Notes under the pieces: generated by a model
Database searches by the model: none
What the model saw: only the letters and a program-made list of their open reading frames with translations
What the model was told of the DNA's origin: nothing
In this document: piece by piece, positions 1 through 10,526 of the stretch
Numbering within the stretch: position 1 is the first letter of the stretch
Layout: each line of letters begins with the position of its first letter
Assembly (NCBI RefSeq): GCF_011806525.1
Contig: NZ_JAAVKI010000004.1
Span: forward strand, 1 to 64,000
DNA from: Thalassospira sp. HF15
Lineage (GTDB): Bacteria; Pseudomonadota; Alphaproteobacteria; Rhodospirillales; Thalassospiraceae
Length of the DNA stretch: 64,000 bases
Direction of reading: 5' to 3'
Program-made: the position numbers and the translations under genes

Positions 1-2
1 AT

Positions 3-284
3 GCCAAACCCGGCTCCAGCTATCTCGGGGTTGCGATTAACGGTGTTTCAAACGCCGCCATTGCCAAGCTGATCGCGAGCCACTTCGCCATTGAAGACTG
101 CCAGTTTGAAACCATCAGCCCACAAACCGCGATGGCCCGTTATGGGGATTGGGCAGACGGGCTTGGCCATCATCAACATCTCATCAGTGCCAAGGCCATG
201 CGTGAACTGGGTTGGGACCCCAAGCACCGTAATATCGAACAGGACATCAAGGCTTGCGCCGCGGCACTCATGGATCAAGGTTAA
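3..284 (+). CDS. NAD(P)-dependent SDR/epimerase family protein, C-terminal part only
   Basis: An open frame enters from the left edge and ends at a TAA, giving about 93 residues with no start in the window. The visible part ends in the pattern 'SAKAMRELGWDPKHRNIEQDI'-like: a short helix, an (R)ELGW turn and a final helix. This is typical of the C-terminus of extended short-chain dehydrogenases/NAD-dependent epimerases (WcaG/YeeZ type). The cofactor-binding N-terminus lies outside, so the substrate cannot be inferred. The gene converges on the SMR gene with only 5 bp between the two stop codons. Family call is fairly safe; specific function unknown. Confidence 0.6.
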   Translation, partial: AKPGSSYLGVAINGVSNAAIAKLIASHFAIEDCQFETISPQTAMARYGDWADGLGHHQHLISAKAMRELGWDPKHRNIEQDIKACAAALMDQG

Positions 285-289
285 CGCTG

Positions 290-616
290 TTAACTTTCCG
301 TACTGATGGTCTTAAGTCCGATAACGCCTGCAATGATCATCAAAAGGAAAACGGCCTTGACCGCCGTCATCGGCTCCTTCAGGAACAGCCAGCCAATGAG
401 TGCAACCGACGCGGTCCCGAGCCCGGCCCAGACCGCATAGGCCGTGCCGACCGGAATGATGCGCAGCGTCATCGACAGGAACCAGAAGCTCAGGCCATAG
501 ACACCAAGGCTTAGAACCGTGAAACGCCAATCGGTAAATCCATTGGAAAATTTCAGCGATATCGTCCCGATCACTTCAAGACTGATCGCAACAATCAGAA
601 ATACCCAGGCGAGCAT
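290..616 (-). CDS. Small multidrug resistance (SMR) efflux protein, EmrE-like
   Basis: This 108-residue inner-membrane protein has the usual SMR length and four predicted hydrophobic helices. The first helix carries the essential glutamate in 'SLEVIGTISLKFSNGF', matching EmrE 'LAEVIGTTLMKFSEGF'. Later 'GTAYAVWAGLG' matches the EmrE loop/helix-3 motif. SMR proteins work as antiparallel dimers that exchange protons for quaternary ammonium cations, guanidinium or similar compounds. The frame is open 35 codons upstream, but the ATG at 614-616 is chosen because it begins exactly at helix 1 and has an AAGGAT ribosome site. Whether it belongs to the guanidinium (Gdx) or multidrug branch is not decided here; the motif looks EmrE-like. 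Confidence 0.85.
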   Translation of the reverse strand: MLAWVFLIVAISLEVIGTISLKFSNGFTDWRFTVLSLGVYGLSFWFLSMTLRIIPVGTAYAVWAGLGTASVALIGWLFLKEPMTAVKAVFLLMIIAGVIGLKTISTES

Positions 617-867
617 GGTCGGGATCCTTATGGTCAGGGGTGGTGGCGGTAGGCGCACCCAAAATGGCCCAATTTTCCGCATCGGGCAATCCCCGTCCCT
701 GCGCACATTCCCGCGTGACAAAATCGCTGTGCCCTAATCTGGATCAAAACGGATGGCAAAACCGTTGCGTATAGTCATCCAACAGGGCACATTGCCCGCA
801 ATGATTTGCCGGTGATAGTCGCACGGTTGCGCGTGCCATATCCGGCCAAGGAACAGGATAAACAGTC

Positions 868-2058
868 ATGATCGAAACCGATATTCTGATTGCAGGTGGC
901 GGCATCGCCGGAATGAGTGCCGCGGCACGCTTTGCCGCAGACGGCCATCAGATCGTGATTGTCGACCCGGCCCCCGCCGACATTGGCGAAGGCACGGATT
1001 TGCGGACCACCGCCTTTCTTGAGCCGGGCATCGAGACCCTTAAAAAGGCTGGTGTCTGGGATGCCATCAAACCGACCGGTGCGGAACTTCGCGTCATGCG
1101 CATTGTCGATGCGGGTGGCGAAACCCGCACCCCGCGCGAAACGGCTGACTTTGATGGCGCGGAAACCAAAAACGGTTTCTTTGGCTGGAATGTCTCAAAC
1201 AAGGCCGCCCGTGTTGCCCTGATGGCGCGTCTGGCCGAACTTGATAATGTCGATTTCCGCTTTTCAACCACCGTCACTGACTTCAAGGGCACCTCGCGCT
1301 TTGGCGAAGTCACGCTGTCTGATGGCCAAACCGTGCGCGCCAAGCTGGTGGTCGCAGCGGATGGTCGCAATTCGTCTTTGCGCGAAATGGCCGGGATCAA
1401 ACATAAACGCTGGGCCTATGATCAAAGCGCGCTGGTCTTTGTCGTCACCCATGACAACCCGCACGACAGCATCTCGACCGAAATTCACCGCACCGGCGGG
1501 CCGCTGACGCTTGTCCCCATGCCTGATCTGGGTGGCAAGCCCTGCTCGTCCGTGGTCTGGATGGTCCCGTCTGCCCGCGTCGATGAACTGAACGCCATGA
1601 CGGACGAGGCCCTGTCCGCCGAGATCACCAAAGACACCATGAACCTGTTTGGCCCGCTCACCGTCGCAAGCCCGCGTGCGGTCTGGCCAATGATCTCGCA
1701 AGTCCCCAACCGCCTGATTGCCGCCCGTCTGGCGCTCATTGCCGAGGCCGCCCATGTCGTCCCGCCAATTGGCGCGCAGGGTTTAAACATGAGCCTGCAT
1801 GACATCGAAACCCTGGCCGACCTGATGGCCAAGGCGAAATTGCATAACGAGGATATCGGCGCGACCCCGCTTCTGAAATCCTACGAACGCCGCCAACTGC
1901 CCAAAACCGTCGCCCGCGTCGGTGGCATCGACCTGCTCAACCGCGCATCCATGTTCGAACCGCAAACACTGCGCGATTTGCGCTATGTCGGCCTGTCCGC
2001 CATTAACCGCATCGGTCCCTTGCGCAAACTGGCAATCAAGGTCGGTGTGGGCAAATAA
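868..2058 (+). CDS. UbiH/UbiF-family FAD-dependent monooxygenase
   Basis: 396 residues, the usual length for ubiquinone-biosynthesis hydroxylases. The N-terminal dinucleotide-binding motif GGGIAG is at residues 10-15. The DG motif 'ADGRNSSLR' is near 164-172, and an FAD/ribityl-binding motif lies near 295 in the form 'EAAHVVPPIGAQGLNMSLHD'. That last motif normally begins G-D; here it is E-A, an unusual but tolerated change. Such enzymes hydroxylate the polyprenyl-benzene ring of ubiquinone intermediates at the membrane using NAD(P)H and O2. The gene stands alone with its own upstream region, so its exact ring position (UbiH, UbiF, UbiI, UbiL) cannot be stated. Confidence 0.8.
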   Translation: MIETDILIAGGGIAGMSAAARFAADGHQIVIVDPAPADIGEGTDLRTTAFLEPGIETLKKAGVWDAIKPTGAELRVMRIVDAGGETRTPRETADFDGAETKNGFFGWNVSNKAARVALMARLAELDNVDFRFSTTVTDFKGTSRFGEVTLSDGQTVRAKLVVAADGRNSSLREMAGIKHKRWAYDQSALVFVVTHDNPHDSISTEIHRTGGPLTLVPMPDLGGKPCSSVVWMVPSARVDELNAMTDEALSAEITKDTMNLFGPLTVASPRAVWPMISQVPNRLIAARLALIAEAAHVVPPIGAQGLNMSLHDIETLADLMAKAKLHNEDIGATPLLKSYERRQLPKTVARVGGIDLLNRASMFEPQTLRDLRYVGLSAINRIGPLRKLAIKVGVGK

Positions 2059-2102
2059 GCCAACCACCCGACCAGCCCGCCGACACGCTGCCCGTTCTGC
2101 TA

Positions 2103-2130
2103 ACCGTCATTCCCGAGCAGGCGGGAAACC
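2103..2130. repeat. Short dispersed inverted repeat (GTCATTCCCG...CGGGAA type)
   Basis: An imperfect palindrome of the form ATTCCCG-N-CGGGAA preceded by CCGTC lies just after the UbiH-type gene. A second, opposite copy is at 35112-35138 with a cleaner ATTCCCGC/GCGGGAAT core. The shape resembles dispersed dRS3-like or REP-like repeats seen between genes in many Proteobacteria. The remaining 2131-2331 stretch before hsdM is lower in G+C and shows no gene. Confidence 0.45.
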
Positions 2131-2331
2131 AACGTTCTGCCGCCCGCATCAAAAGGTGGCCTCAAAACCGACCCAAAATATCACCACCAGCCGAAACACG
2201 GTTGCCCCACTGCGCGTGCATCGGATAGTTTCGTGTCCAACAAATTTTGCACGCGTTAATCGTTTTCTTTGCCCATACGGCAACGGATCGAAGAACGTAG
2301 AAACAAACGATAACAAGGGCATGCGATCTCA

Positions 2332-3864
2332 ATGGCACAGCAATCCGGCAACAACGGTTCCGATCTCGGCTTTGAAGCCGACCTTTTTAAAACCGCCGAC
2401 AAATTGCGTGGCAATATGGAGCCATCCGATTACAAACACGTCGCCCTTGGTCTGATTTTCCTTAAACACATTTCCGATAGTTTCGAAGCCAAACGCGCCG
2501 AACTTTTGGCTGACTATCCCGACGGTGCCGAGGACCCCGACGAATATGCTGCCGAAAACGTCTTTTGGGTGCCCAAGGCTGGCCGCTGGTCACATCTGCA
2601 AGCCAATGCCAAAAAATCCGACATCGGCAAGCTTATTGATGCTGCGATGATCGCGATTGAAAAGGAAAACCCGTCGCTCAAGGGCGTATTGCCCAAGGAA
2701 TATGCCCGTCCCGGCCTAAATGCCGTGATGCTGGGTGAATTGATCGACCTGATTTCCGGCATCACCCTGCACGAAGGCAAGGACAAATCGCGCGATGTCC
2801 TTGGCCGGGTTTATGAATATTTCCTTGGCCAATTCGCCGGGTCCGAAGGCAAACGCGGCGGTGAATTCTATACCCCCCGCTCGGTCGTGCGCACCATGGT
2901 TGAAATGTTGGAGCCCCACAAAGGCCGCGTCTATGACCCCTGCTGCGGATCAGGCGGCATGTTTGTCCAATCCGAAAAATTTATCGAGGCCCACGAAGGC
3001 AGGATTGGCGATATCGCCATCTATGGCCAGGAAAGCAACTATACCACTTGGCGACTGGCCAAGATGAACCTGGCCGTGCGGGGCATTGATGCCGATATCC
3101 GCTGGAATTCGGAAGGCAGCTTCCACAAGGACGAATTGCGCGACCTACGCTTTGATTACATCCTTGCCAACCCGCCCTTTAACATTTCTGACTGGGGCGG
3201 CGATAAACTGCGCGAAGATGGCCGCTGGAAATTCGGCATCCCGCCGGTTGGCAATGCCAACTTTGCTTGGCTGCAACATATCCATCACCATCTCGCCCCC
3301 AACGGCACGGCGGGCGTGGTACTCGCCAATGGGGCGATGTCCTCCAGCCAATCTGGCGAGGGCGAGATTCGTAAGGCGATGATCGAAGGCGACGTAATCG
3401 ACTGCATGATCGCCCTGCCCGGACAATTGTTCTATTCCACCCAAATTCCCGCTTGCCTGTGGTTTTTGGCCAAAAACAAGAAAAATCACGGGTTCCGTGA
3501 CCGGAGTGGTGAAATCCTGTTCATCAATGCCCGAGAGCTCGGTCATATGGTTGATCGCACACGGCGTGAATTCAGCTCTGATGACATCACCAAAATCGCC
3601 GAAACCTATCACCGCTGGCGCGAAGGCCGCGATTATGAAGATGTGCCAGGTTTCTGCAAATCTGCCAGTCTGGAGGAAGTGCGCTCCCATGGTCACGTTC
3701 TTACGCCGGGGCGGTATGTTGGTGCGGAAGAACTAGAAGATGACGGGATTTCGTTTGAGGAGCGGTTTGCGGAGCTCACAGGGATTTTGGAGAAACAGTT
3801 AGACGAGTCACAAGAAATGGCGGTTCTTATCCGCAAGAAACTGGCAATGGTGACTGGTAAATGA
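2332..3864 (+). CDS. hsdM: Type I restriction-modification system, DNA methyltransferase subunit HsdM
   Basis: 510 residues. The N-terminal helical HsdM_N domain (about 12-150) is followed by an N6-adenine methyltransferase domain. The SAM-binding motif I 'DPCCGSGGM' is at 202-210 and the catalytic NPPF at 280-283; both are intact. HsdM pairs with HsdS to methylate one adenine on each strand of a bipartite target, and with HsdR to cut unmodified DNA. The stop overlaps the hsdS start as ATGA, so the two are translationally coupled. Codon use and G+C look close to the host core genes, unlike hsdS downstream. The ribosome site is a weak AAGGG about 12 nt upstream. Confidence 0.95.
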   Translation: MAQQSGNNGSDLGFEADLFKTADKLRGNMEPSDYKHVALGLIFLKHISDSFEAKRAELLADYPDGAEDPDEYAAENVFWVPKAGRWSHLQANAKKSDIGKLIDAAMIAIEKENPSLKGVLPKEYARPGLNAVMLGELIDLISGITLHEGKDKSRDVLGRVYEYFLGQFAGSEGKRGGEFYTPRSVVRTMVEMLEPHKGRVYDPCCGSGGMFVQSEKFIEAHEGRIGDIAIYGQESNYTTWRLAKMNLAVRGIDADIRWNSEGSFHKDELRDLRFDYILANPPFNISDWGGDKLREDGRWKFGIPPVGNANFAWLQHIHHHLAPNGTAGVVLANGAMSSSQSGEGEIRKAMIEGDVIDCMIALPGQLFYSTQIPACLWFLAKNKKNHGFRDRSGEILFINARELGHMVDRTRREFSSDDITKIAETYHRWREGRDYEDVPGFCKSASLEEVRSHGHVLTPGRYVGAEELEDDGISFEERFAELTGILEKQLDESQEMAVLIRKKLAMVTGK

Positions 3865-5162
3865 AGACCAATTGGCCCATTGAGGAACTTGGAAACCTAG
3901 TCGACCCGTTGCGAGGAATCTCTTACGGCATCGTACAACCGGGCCAGCACACGCCGAATGGCGTGCCTATCGTTCGGGTAAGTGACTTGAAAGGTGAGCT
4001 TGTCGACACGAAAAAACCATTGCGCGTATCATCAAGTATTGAATCATCTTATGATCGCACACGTTTGCGGGGCGGCGAACTCATAATGAGCATTGTCGGA
4101 ACGATTGGGCAAACAGCAATTGTTGACGAGAATCTTAAAGGCTGGAACGTTGCACGAGCTGTAGCCGTCATTCCCGTTAAAGAGGAAATCGGGCCTTATT
4201 GGGTCCGACTATCACTTAAAGGCGGCCCAGCTAAAGCTCATATAAACGAGCGACTGAACACGACCGTACAAGCGACATTGAACCTTCGTGATCTGGCAAG
4301 CCTGCCTATCGCTCTTCCTCCAATTTCGGAGAGGAATCATATTTCCGCTATTTTTGCCGCACTAGACGACAAAATAGATCTAAACCGCCGAATGAACGAA
4401 ACACTCGAAGCATTGGCCTGTGCCTTGTTCAAGGACTGGTTTGTCGATTTCGGCCCGACCAAGGCCAAGATGGAGGAGCGTCTGCCGTATCTTGCCCCGG
4501 AAATCTGGAACATGTTCCCGGATCGCCTCGACGATGAAGGCAAACCTAAGGGGTGGAAAAGGTTTCAATTGAGCCAAATAGCGGAACATCATAAATGCAC
4601 TCTGAAGCCATCGGCAGTCCCGGACGAATTGTTCGAACATTTTAGCTTGCCTGCCTTTGACAAAACCCAAAGCCCAGCTTTGGATTATGGTTCGACGATC
4701 AAAAGCAACAAAACTATCGTCCCCCCAGAAGCGGTATTGCTATCAAAGCTAAACCCTGAAATTCCCCGTGTTTGGTTAACTGAGGGTACAGACACAAATC
4801 GACAAATTGCATCAACGGAGTTTTTGGCCTTCACAGCAAAAGAAGGCTTCGGTCGGGGCTTGCTGTTCTCACTGTTCCTAGATAGGAGGTTCCGTGAAAT
4901 ACTCTTGTCTATGGTGACAGGTACCTCGAAAAGCCACCAACGTGTTTCTCCACCGAGTTTGATGCGTCGGGAGGTTATTGTGGGCAACGAGGAATTGTTT
5001 TCGCAATTTCAATCTGTTGTGGAGCCAATGCTGAAAAGAATTTGCTCCAATCGCGCTGAAACTCGAACCCTCGTCCAAACTCGCGATTTCCTACTGCCCA
5101 AACTGATGACTGGTGAAATCCGCGTTGCCGACGCCGAGCAATCCGTTCAGGAGGCCAGATGA
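3861..5162 (+). CDS. hsdS: Type I restriction-modification system, specificity subunit HsdS
   Basis: 433 residues with two target-recognition domains (roughly 1-160 and 225-385). They are separated by a conserved helical spacer near 165-215 ('[20 protein letters not shown]', then '[15 protein letters not shown]') and closed by a second conserved helix ending '[15 protein letters not shown]'. This is the standard HsdS layout, and both domains are full length, so the enzyme is probably active. The DNA is more A+T-rich than hsdM, as is usual for fast-evolving specificity genes. It overlaps hsdM and the next gene by 4 bp each (ATGA). The target sequence cannot be read from the protein. Confidence 0.93.
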   Translation: MKTNWPIEELGNLVDPLRGISYGIVQPGQHTPNGVPIVRVSDLKGELVDTKKPLRVSSSIESSYDRTRLRGGELIMSIVGTIGQTAIVDENLKGWNVARAVAVIPVKEEIGPYWVRLSLKGGPAKAHINERLNTTVQATLNLRDLASLPIALPPISERNHISAIFAALDDKIDLNRRMNETLEALACALFKDWFVDFGPTKAKMEERLPYLAPEIWNMFPDRLDDEGKPKGWKRFQLSQIAEHHKCTLKPSAVPDELFEHFSLPAFDKTQSPALDYGSTIKSNKTIVPPEAVLLSKLNPEIPRVWLTEGTDTNRQIASTEFLAFTAKEGFGRGLLFSLFLDRRFREILLSMVTGTSKSHQRVSPPSLMRREVIVGNEELFSQFQSVVEPMLKRICSNRAETRTLVQTRDFLLPKLMTGEIRVADAEQSVQEAR

Positions 5163-5929
5163 CCGCTGACTGGTATCCCGGCATCAAGGCGTTCTGCTCG
5201 CATTGGTCTCATGCACCGATGCTTCAGCAGACGTTTGAGACGTTGGAACGCGAATTTGCCGACGAAAACGACGCTTGCATCGACGCAGCCAAGGGCTTTG
5301 TGGAATGCGCGTGTCGATTACTAATTCAGGAATTGGATGATCCGTTAAACCCGATTGCCAAGTGGCCTGACAGCCCAATTCGGCATGCGCATCCGAGTTT
5401 CAATAACTGGGTTTCTGCGGCATTTCGCTTGATGGCCATTGTTGAACGTCGCGACGATCCTTTCAGCAAAGTTATTTCTCAACATTACAATCTGACGGAA
5501 GCACTCGGCAAATTTCGTGATATTGCCGGAACTGTCAGTCATGGGAAGGAAGGTTTAAGCAATAAGCTTTCCGCTCATCATCGTCGCTCGGCTTTACTCG
5601 CTGCTGATGCCATTGTTACGTTCCTTCACGAAGCCTATCTCGAACGAGAACCTGACCCTGTTCGTACTTTCGAGCCCTATGACCGGTTCCGCTCTTCAAA
5701 TGCCGTTATCGATAGGCACGCCGCCCTAGTGGCCGGGAACGAGGAAGACGAAGACGAAGACGGATATCTCCAGGTCCGAGTCCTTTTGCCAAACGACGAC
5801 GAGATCCCTTTGACCATCGAACCATCCCGACTTCTGTTCGGCGTCGACCGGGAGGCCTACAAGCAAGCCCTGAATGCCTGCAAAGAGGCAGCCGCCTTAC
5901 CAACATCCGATGACGAGGAGGCTACATAA
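5159..5929 (+). CDS. Abi_C-like (abortive infection C-terminal family) protein inside the type I RM operon
   Basis: 256 residues. The central segment (about 112-160) reads as a helix, then '[14 protein letters not shown]', then a helix with '[19 protein letters not shown]'. This matches the conserved 'R...HG...A...A...FL' pattern of the Abi_C family, which is found in phage-exclusion proteins and RM accessory genes. A very acidic linker (EEDEDEDG) follows, then a small C-terminal region. It overlaps hsdS by ATGA and hsdR by TAATG, so it is made together with the restriction subunits. Its role is unknown: it could guard against loss of restriction, act as an abortive effector or modulate HsdR. 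The Abi_C assignment rests on pattern recognition only. Confidence 0.65.
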   Translation: MTADWYPGIKAFCSHWSHAPMLQQTFETLEREFADENDACIDAAKGFVECACRLLIQELDDPLNPIAKWPDSPIRHAHPSFNNWVSAAFRLMAIVERRDDPFSKVISQHYNLTEALGKFRDIAGTVSHGKEGLSNKLSAHHRRSALLAADAIVTFLHEAYLEREPDPVRTFEPYDRFRSSNAVIDRHAALVAGNEEDEDEDGYLQVRVLLPNDDEIPLTIEPSRLLFGVDREAYKQALNACKEAAALPTSDDEEAT

Positions 5930-8900
5930 TGGCGTTCATCTCCGAAGCCGATGTCGAGGCCATGCTGCTCGACCAACTGGGAGGTCTTGGCTACACACGA
6001 TTGGCGGACACAATTGCTGGGCCTGACGGATCAGCCCCGGAGCGGGAGGCCTATTCCGACGCGGTGTTGATGGGCCGCCTGGAAGCAGCAGTGGACCGAT
6101 TGAACCCGCACATCCCGTCGGAAGCCCGCTATGATGCGCTGAAGAAGGTGATCGCGGCGGAGAAGCCCTCCCTGATCGAGGAGAACCGCCGCCTGCACCG
6201 CGCCATGGTCGAGGGCGTCGACGTGGAATTCTACGCCGAGGACGGCACCATTCGCGGTGACAAGGTGCGTCTGATTGATTTTGACGATCCCGATGCCAAT
6301 GACTGGCTGGTAATGGATCAGTTCACGGTGATTGAAAACGGCTATAACCGCCGCCCCGATGTCGTGGTATTTATCAATGGTATGCCGGTCGGTGTGATTG
6401 AACTTAAAAATCCGGGAACGGAAACTGCCGATCTGACCAGCGCATTTAATCAGCTTCAGACCTATAAAACCCAGATATCATCCCTGTTTCGGACCAATGC
6501 GGTTCTGGTGACGTCTGACGGGGTGATGGCGCGTATCGGATCGCTGACGGCCAATGAAGAACGTTTCATGCCCTGGCGCACAATCAATGGGCGGTCCGTT
6601 GTCCCCAAGGGCAGCCCCGAAATGTCGGTTCTGATCGAGGGGGTCTTTGAAAAGCGCCGTTTTCTGGATTTGATCCGAGATTTTACGGTATTTTCCCAAA
6701 CCGATGATGGCATTACCAAAATCATTGCAGGCTATCATCAATATCATGCTGTTTTGCATGCACTTGAAAGCACAGTTTCGGCAACTGCCCAAGATGGCGA
6801 CCGTAAGGCGGGCGTAATCTGGCACACGCAAGGATCTGGCAAAAGCCTTCTGATGGCGTTTTATACTGGGCTTCTGGTGCGGCGGTCCGATGTGATGGAA
6901 AACCCGACCATCATTGTTATTACCGACCGCAATGATCTGGATGAGCAGTTGTTTGGCACCTTTGCCAAATGCCGCGATCTGATCCGCCAAACTCCGGTGC
7001 AGGTCGAAAGCAGAGATGATCTGCAAAGGCAGCTTATCCGCGCCTCGGGCGGCGTGATTTTCACCACCATTCAGAAATTCTCGCCGCCTGATGGCGAACG
7101 GGAATATCCGGTTTTAACTGACCGGCGCAACGTGATTGTGATTGCGGATGAGGCCCACCGAAGCCAGTATGGGTTCAAAGCGCGTGTCGCTCAGAAAACA
7201 GGCGATATTGCCTATGGCTTTGCCAAATATATGCGCGATGCCTTGCCTAATGCGTCCTTTATCGGCTTTACCGGGACACCGATTGAAAAGGTTGATGTCA
7301 ATACCCCGGCAATCTTTGGCGACTATATCGACATTTACGATATCAGCCGTGCGGTTGAAGACGGCGCAACCGTTCCGATCTACTACGAAAGCCGACTGGC
7401 ACGGATCGACATTCCCGAAGACGAAAAGCCAATCATTGATGCCGAAATCGAAGACCTGACCGAAGACGACGAAGAGCCTGTACAGGAACGTCTCAAGCAG
7501 AAATGGTCCAAGGTCGAGGCATTGGTCGGTGCGGAAAAGCGCATTGCCATGCTCGCCGATGACATGATCGATCATTTCGAAAGCAGGGTGGCATCCATGG
7601 ATGGCAAGGCAATGATTGTCGCCATGAGCCGTCGAATTTGCGTTGCCCTTTATGACGCCATCATCGCGCGCCGTCCCGACTGGCATTCCGACGATGATAT
7701 GGCAGGCGTGATCAAGGTGATCATGACCGGCTCGGCATCCGATCCGCAGGAATGGCAACCCCATATTGGCAACAAGAAACGCCGTGATACCCTTGCAGCC
7801 CGAGCCAAAGACCCGAAAGATTCGCTAAAACTAGTGATTGTGCGGGATATGTGGCTGACCGGTTTTGATGCACCCTCCATGCACACAATGTATATCGACA
7901 AACCCATGCGCGGCCACGGATTGATGCAGGCAATCGCGCGCGTGAACCGCGTATTTGCCGACAAACCGGCGGGGTTGATTGTCGATTATATTGGCATTGC
8001 CCAGAACCTTAAGAACGCGCTGGGTCAATATTCCCCCGAGGACCGCGAAAATACCGGCATTGACGAGGCCGAAGCCGTCGCCGTCATGCAGGAAAAATAC
8101 GATGTGGTTTGTGCGATGTTCGACGGGTTTGATTACAAGCGCGGCATTACCGGCACCGGGCAGGAACGCTTGGCCGTGATGGCGGGCGCGATTGAATGGG
8201 TATTGGACCTGCAACAGAAAGACGCCGCTACCCAGAAAACCGAGCTTGATAAAAAACGCGCTCATCGCCGTTATCAGGACGCGGTTCTGGCCCTATCCAA
8301 GGCCTTTGCCCTTGCCGGGGCCAGTGACGAGGCCCGCGCCATTCGCGATGATGTCGGCTTTTTCCAAGCGGTGCGTATTGCGCTTGTGAAATCAAATGAC
8401 AAAAACGGCATGTCGGCATCCGAAAAACAATTCGCTGTTCAACAGCTTATTGATCGTTCGGTTGTGTCCACCGAAATCGTCGATATCCTTGGCGCGGCGG
8501 GGCTTGAATCCCCTGATATCTCTATCTTGTCTGATGATTTCCTTGCCGAAATCAAGGAGATGGAAAAAAAGAACCTTGCGCTCGAAGCCCTTAAAAAGCT
8601 TCTCAATGATGAAATCCGTTCGCGCAGCCAATCAAATGTGACCGAAAGCAAGAAGTTCTCCGAACGTCTCGAACAGGCGATGATGCGCTATCATATGAAC
8701 GCGATCAGCACGGTCGAGGTTTTGCAGGAACTGATCGAAATTGCCCGCGAAATCCGCGAGGCCCATAAACGCGGCGAGGAACAGGGACTTTCTGATGAAG
8801 AAGTGGCGTTCTATGATGCACTTGCTGAAAATGCGAGTGCCGTCGATGTTATGGGCAATGAGGCCCTTAAAGTCATCGCACACGAACTTCTCACAAGCCT

Positions 8901-9072
8901 AAAGGCCAATGTGACAGTAGATTGGCAACATCGCGACAGCGCACGTGCCAAAATGCGCGTTCTGGTCAAACGCACCTTGCGCAAATATGGCTTCCCGCCG
9001 GATCTGCAAGATCAGGCTGTTCAAACCGTATTGCAACAGGCGGAGACACTTTCAAAGCAATGGAGTGCCTAG
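5929..9072 (+). CDS. hsdR: Type I restriction-modification system, endonuclease/translocase subunit HsdR
   Basis: 1047 residues. The N-terminal PD-(D/E)xK nuclease core is visible as D144 in '[11 protein letters not shown]' with E158-L-K160. Then comes an SF2 DNA translocase: Walker A 'HTQGSGKS' (299-306), DEAH box at 407-410, 'FTGTP' near 452, and a motif VI-like 'QAIARVNR'. A helical C-terminal domain binds HsdM. All catalytic residues are present. The start overlaps the preceding stop by one base (TAATG). The first ~110 codons are richer in G+C and use GAG/CTG more than the remainder, suggesting a recombination joint near 6250-6280. The gene ends 11 bp from the stop of the convergent histidine kinase. 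Confidence 0.95.
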   Translation: MAFISEADVEAMLLDQLGGLGYTRLADTIAGPDGSAPEREAYSDAVLMGRLEAAVDRLNPHIPSEARYDALKKVIAAEKPSLIEENRRLHRAMVEGVDVEFYAEDGTIRGDKVRLIDFDDPDANDWLVMDQFTVIENGYNRRPDVVVFINGMPVGVIELKNPGTETADLTSAFNQLQTYKTQISSLFRTNAVLVTSDGVMARIGSLTANEERFMPWRTINGRSVVPKGSPEMSVLIEGVFEKRRFLDLIRDFTVFSQTDDGITKIIAGYHQYHAVLHALESTVSATAQDGDRKAGVIWHTQGSGKSLLMAFYTGLLVRRSDVMENPTIIVITDRNDLDEQLFGTFAKCRDLIRQTPVQVESRDDLQRQLIRASGGVIFTTIQKFSPPDGEREYPVLTDRRNVIVIADEAHRSQYGFKARVAQKTGDIAYGFAKYMRDALPNASFIGFTGTPIEKVDVNTPAIFGDYIDIYDISRAVEDGATVPIYYESRLARIDIPEDEKPIIDAEIEDLTEDDEEPVQERLKQKWSKVEALVGAEKRIAMLADDMIDHFESRVASMDGKAMIVAMSRRICVALYDAIIARRPDWHSDDDMAGVIKVIMTGSASDPQEWQPHIGNKKRRDTLAARAKDPKDSLKLVIVRDMWLTGFDAPSMHTMYIDKPMRGHGLMQAIARVNRVFADKPAGLIVDYIGIAQNLKNALGQYSPEDRENTGIDEAEAVAVMQEKYDVVCAMFDGFDYKRGITGTGQERLAVMAGAIEWVLDLQQKDAATQKTELDKKRAHRRYQDAVLALSKAFALAGASDEARAIRDDVGFFQAVRIALVKSNDKNGMSASEKQFAVQQLIDRSVVSTEIVDILGAAGLESPDISILSDDFLAEIKEMEKKNLALEALKKLLNDEIRSRSQSNVTESKKFSERLEQAMMRYHMNAISTVEVLQELIEIAREIREAHKRGEEQGLSDEEVAFYDALAENASAVDVMGNEALKVIAHELLTSLKANVTVDWQHRDSARAKMRVLVKRTLRKYGFPPDLQDQAVQTVLQQAETLSKQWSA

Positions 9073-9083
9073 GCGTTTTGCGC

Positions 9084-10526
9084 TTAACTCTGATGCAGAC
9101 AAAGCTCGGCCATGAACCCGTCCGAATGGCCCGGACGCGGGGAATAGAGTTTAAGCTCTGATTTGGTGTTGGCCGCAATCGCTTCGACAATCGCAAGGCC
9201 AAGTCCCGATCCATCGGCCTTGTTGCTTGATCGTTTGAACCGGGTGGTCAGTTGGCCGAGGTCTTCCGGGCTGACGGGTGCCCCGCCGTTTGACACCTGC
9301 ACGATATGCCCTTCAAGCACGGCAATCTCGACCGGACTGTCATCGCTGCCATATTTCAGGGCATTTTCGATCAGGTTGCGCATGCAGATCGCAAAGGCAT
9401 CCAGATCGATATTGGCTGATAATGTCGCCAGATTGTCGGCATCAAAGCGGATATCGGCACCTTCTTCGACACCATCCGCCTCACCGCCAAGACCAAGCCC
9501 GGCGCGTTTCAAATCCTCGATCACAAGCTGCAAGGTCGGACCAAGCGGCTGATTATGGCCCGTCGGGCTAAAGCCGCCGCTGGATTCCGCGCGCGCCAAT
9601 TGCAAAAGCTTCTCCGCCAACCGCGACAAACGTTTAAGCGCCTCTTCACACTGAATGGCGCGCTTGCGGCTTTCATGGCCTTCGGGCAGTTCCTCGACCA
9701 GCCGTTGCGTCTGGGCAAGGGCGGCGGCGATCGGGGTGCGGAGTTCATGCGCACTGTGCGCGGTAAAGATCCGCTCGGCACTTAAGGCCGCCCCCAGCTT
9801 TTCCATCAACCGGTTGACGGCAGTGATGATGGTGCTGATTTCCTCGGGCGCTTCGCCCTGTTCAATCGGTTCGAGATTGCCATCGCCGCGTTCCTCGATG
9901 GCATCGCGCACACGTCGCACCGGGTTAAGCCCGCGTTTGAGGGCAAAGATCACGCCGATAATCACCGCCGGGATCAGAAGCGCAATTGGCAGGAACTGTG
10001 CCATCACGCTTTCAAAAAGCGCCTCGCGCCGATGTTCAAGCGGCTCTGCCACCTGAATAACCTGCTCCCCGCCATACAGCATGGCGGTATAGATGCGCAG
10101 ATCTTCCTCGTTGTAAAATCCCTCGACCAGCGGCGCTGAAAACGGATGTTCCTGCGCGTTATAGGACCGCAGCAAAAGCCGCCCGTCGCCATCACGCACA
10201 TGATACATCAGGTAGTCTTCGCCGATATCCTCATCCCCGTCGCCATCGCCGTGATCCTCGGTCCGGATTTCGCCCTTGGCCGGGCTTGGCAGGATTTCAT
10301 CCGCGCTCCCCCCCAGATGTCCGTCAAGGTAATCATCAATCAGCGGCGCATAGCGATAGGCCGTGGTGACAAGGCTGTTGTCAAAGGCTTCCTGCATTTC
10401 GTGATACATGCTGAACGCCGCCAGAACAGATCCCGCCAGCCAGAATATACCGACAGTCAGTGTCAGGCGCCGGGTCAGGATGGATTGCAGACTTTGATTA
10501 CTGTTTTGGCGCATGGATTTACTCAT
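9084..10526 (-). CDS. Sensor histidine kinase, QseC/PmrB-like
   Basis: 480 residues with two transmembrane helices (about 20-40 and 178-197) enclosing a periplasmic sensor. A HAMP-like linker, a HisKA helix with the phospho-accepting H260 in 'HSAHELRTPI', and an ATPase domain with N box 'NLIENALKYG' and G box 'GSGLGLAI' follow. The sensor contains a conspicuous acidic run, residues 90-104 (alternating D/G/E), which could bind metal or polycations as in PmrB-type sensors; that is inference. The start overlaps the response regulator stop as ATGA, giving a coupled pair. The PepSY and cytochrome b561 genes transcribed away from the regulator are likely targets, a grouping common for QseBC-like systems. 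Confidence 0.88.
   Translation of the reverse strand: MSKSMRQNSNQSLQSILTRRLTLTVGIFWLAGSVLAAFSMYHEMQEAFDNSLVTTAYRYAPLIDDYLDGHLGGSADEILPSPAKGEIRTEDHGDGDGDEDIGEDYLMYHVRDGDGRLLLRSYNAQEHPFSAPLVEGFYNEEDLRIYTAMLYGGEQVIQVAEPLEHRREALFESVMAQFLPIALLIPAVIIGVIFALKRGLNPVRRVRDAIEERGDGNLEPIEQGEAPEEISTIITAVNRLMEKLGAALSAERIFTAHSAHELRTPIAAALAQTQRLVEELPEGHESRKRAIQCEEALKRLSRLAEKLLQLARAESSGGFSPTGHNQPLGPTLQLVIEDLKRAGLGLGGEADGVEEGADIRFDADNLATLSANIDLDAFAICMRNLIENALKYGSDDSPVEIAVLEGHIVQVSNGGAPVSPEDLGQLTTRFKRSSNKADGSGLGLAIVEAIAANTKSELKLYSPRPGHSDGFMAELCLHQS

Noticed and set aside
281..293. TTAA-N5-TTAA between the first two genes, considered as a CtrA site
   Set aside because: CtrA sites need a 7-bp spacer and a promoter; this lies across two convergent stop codons.
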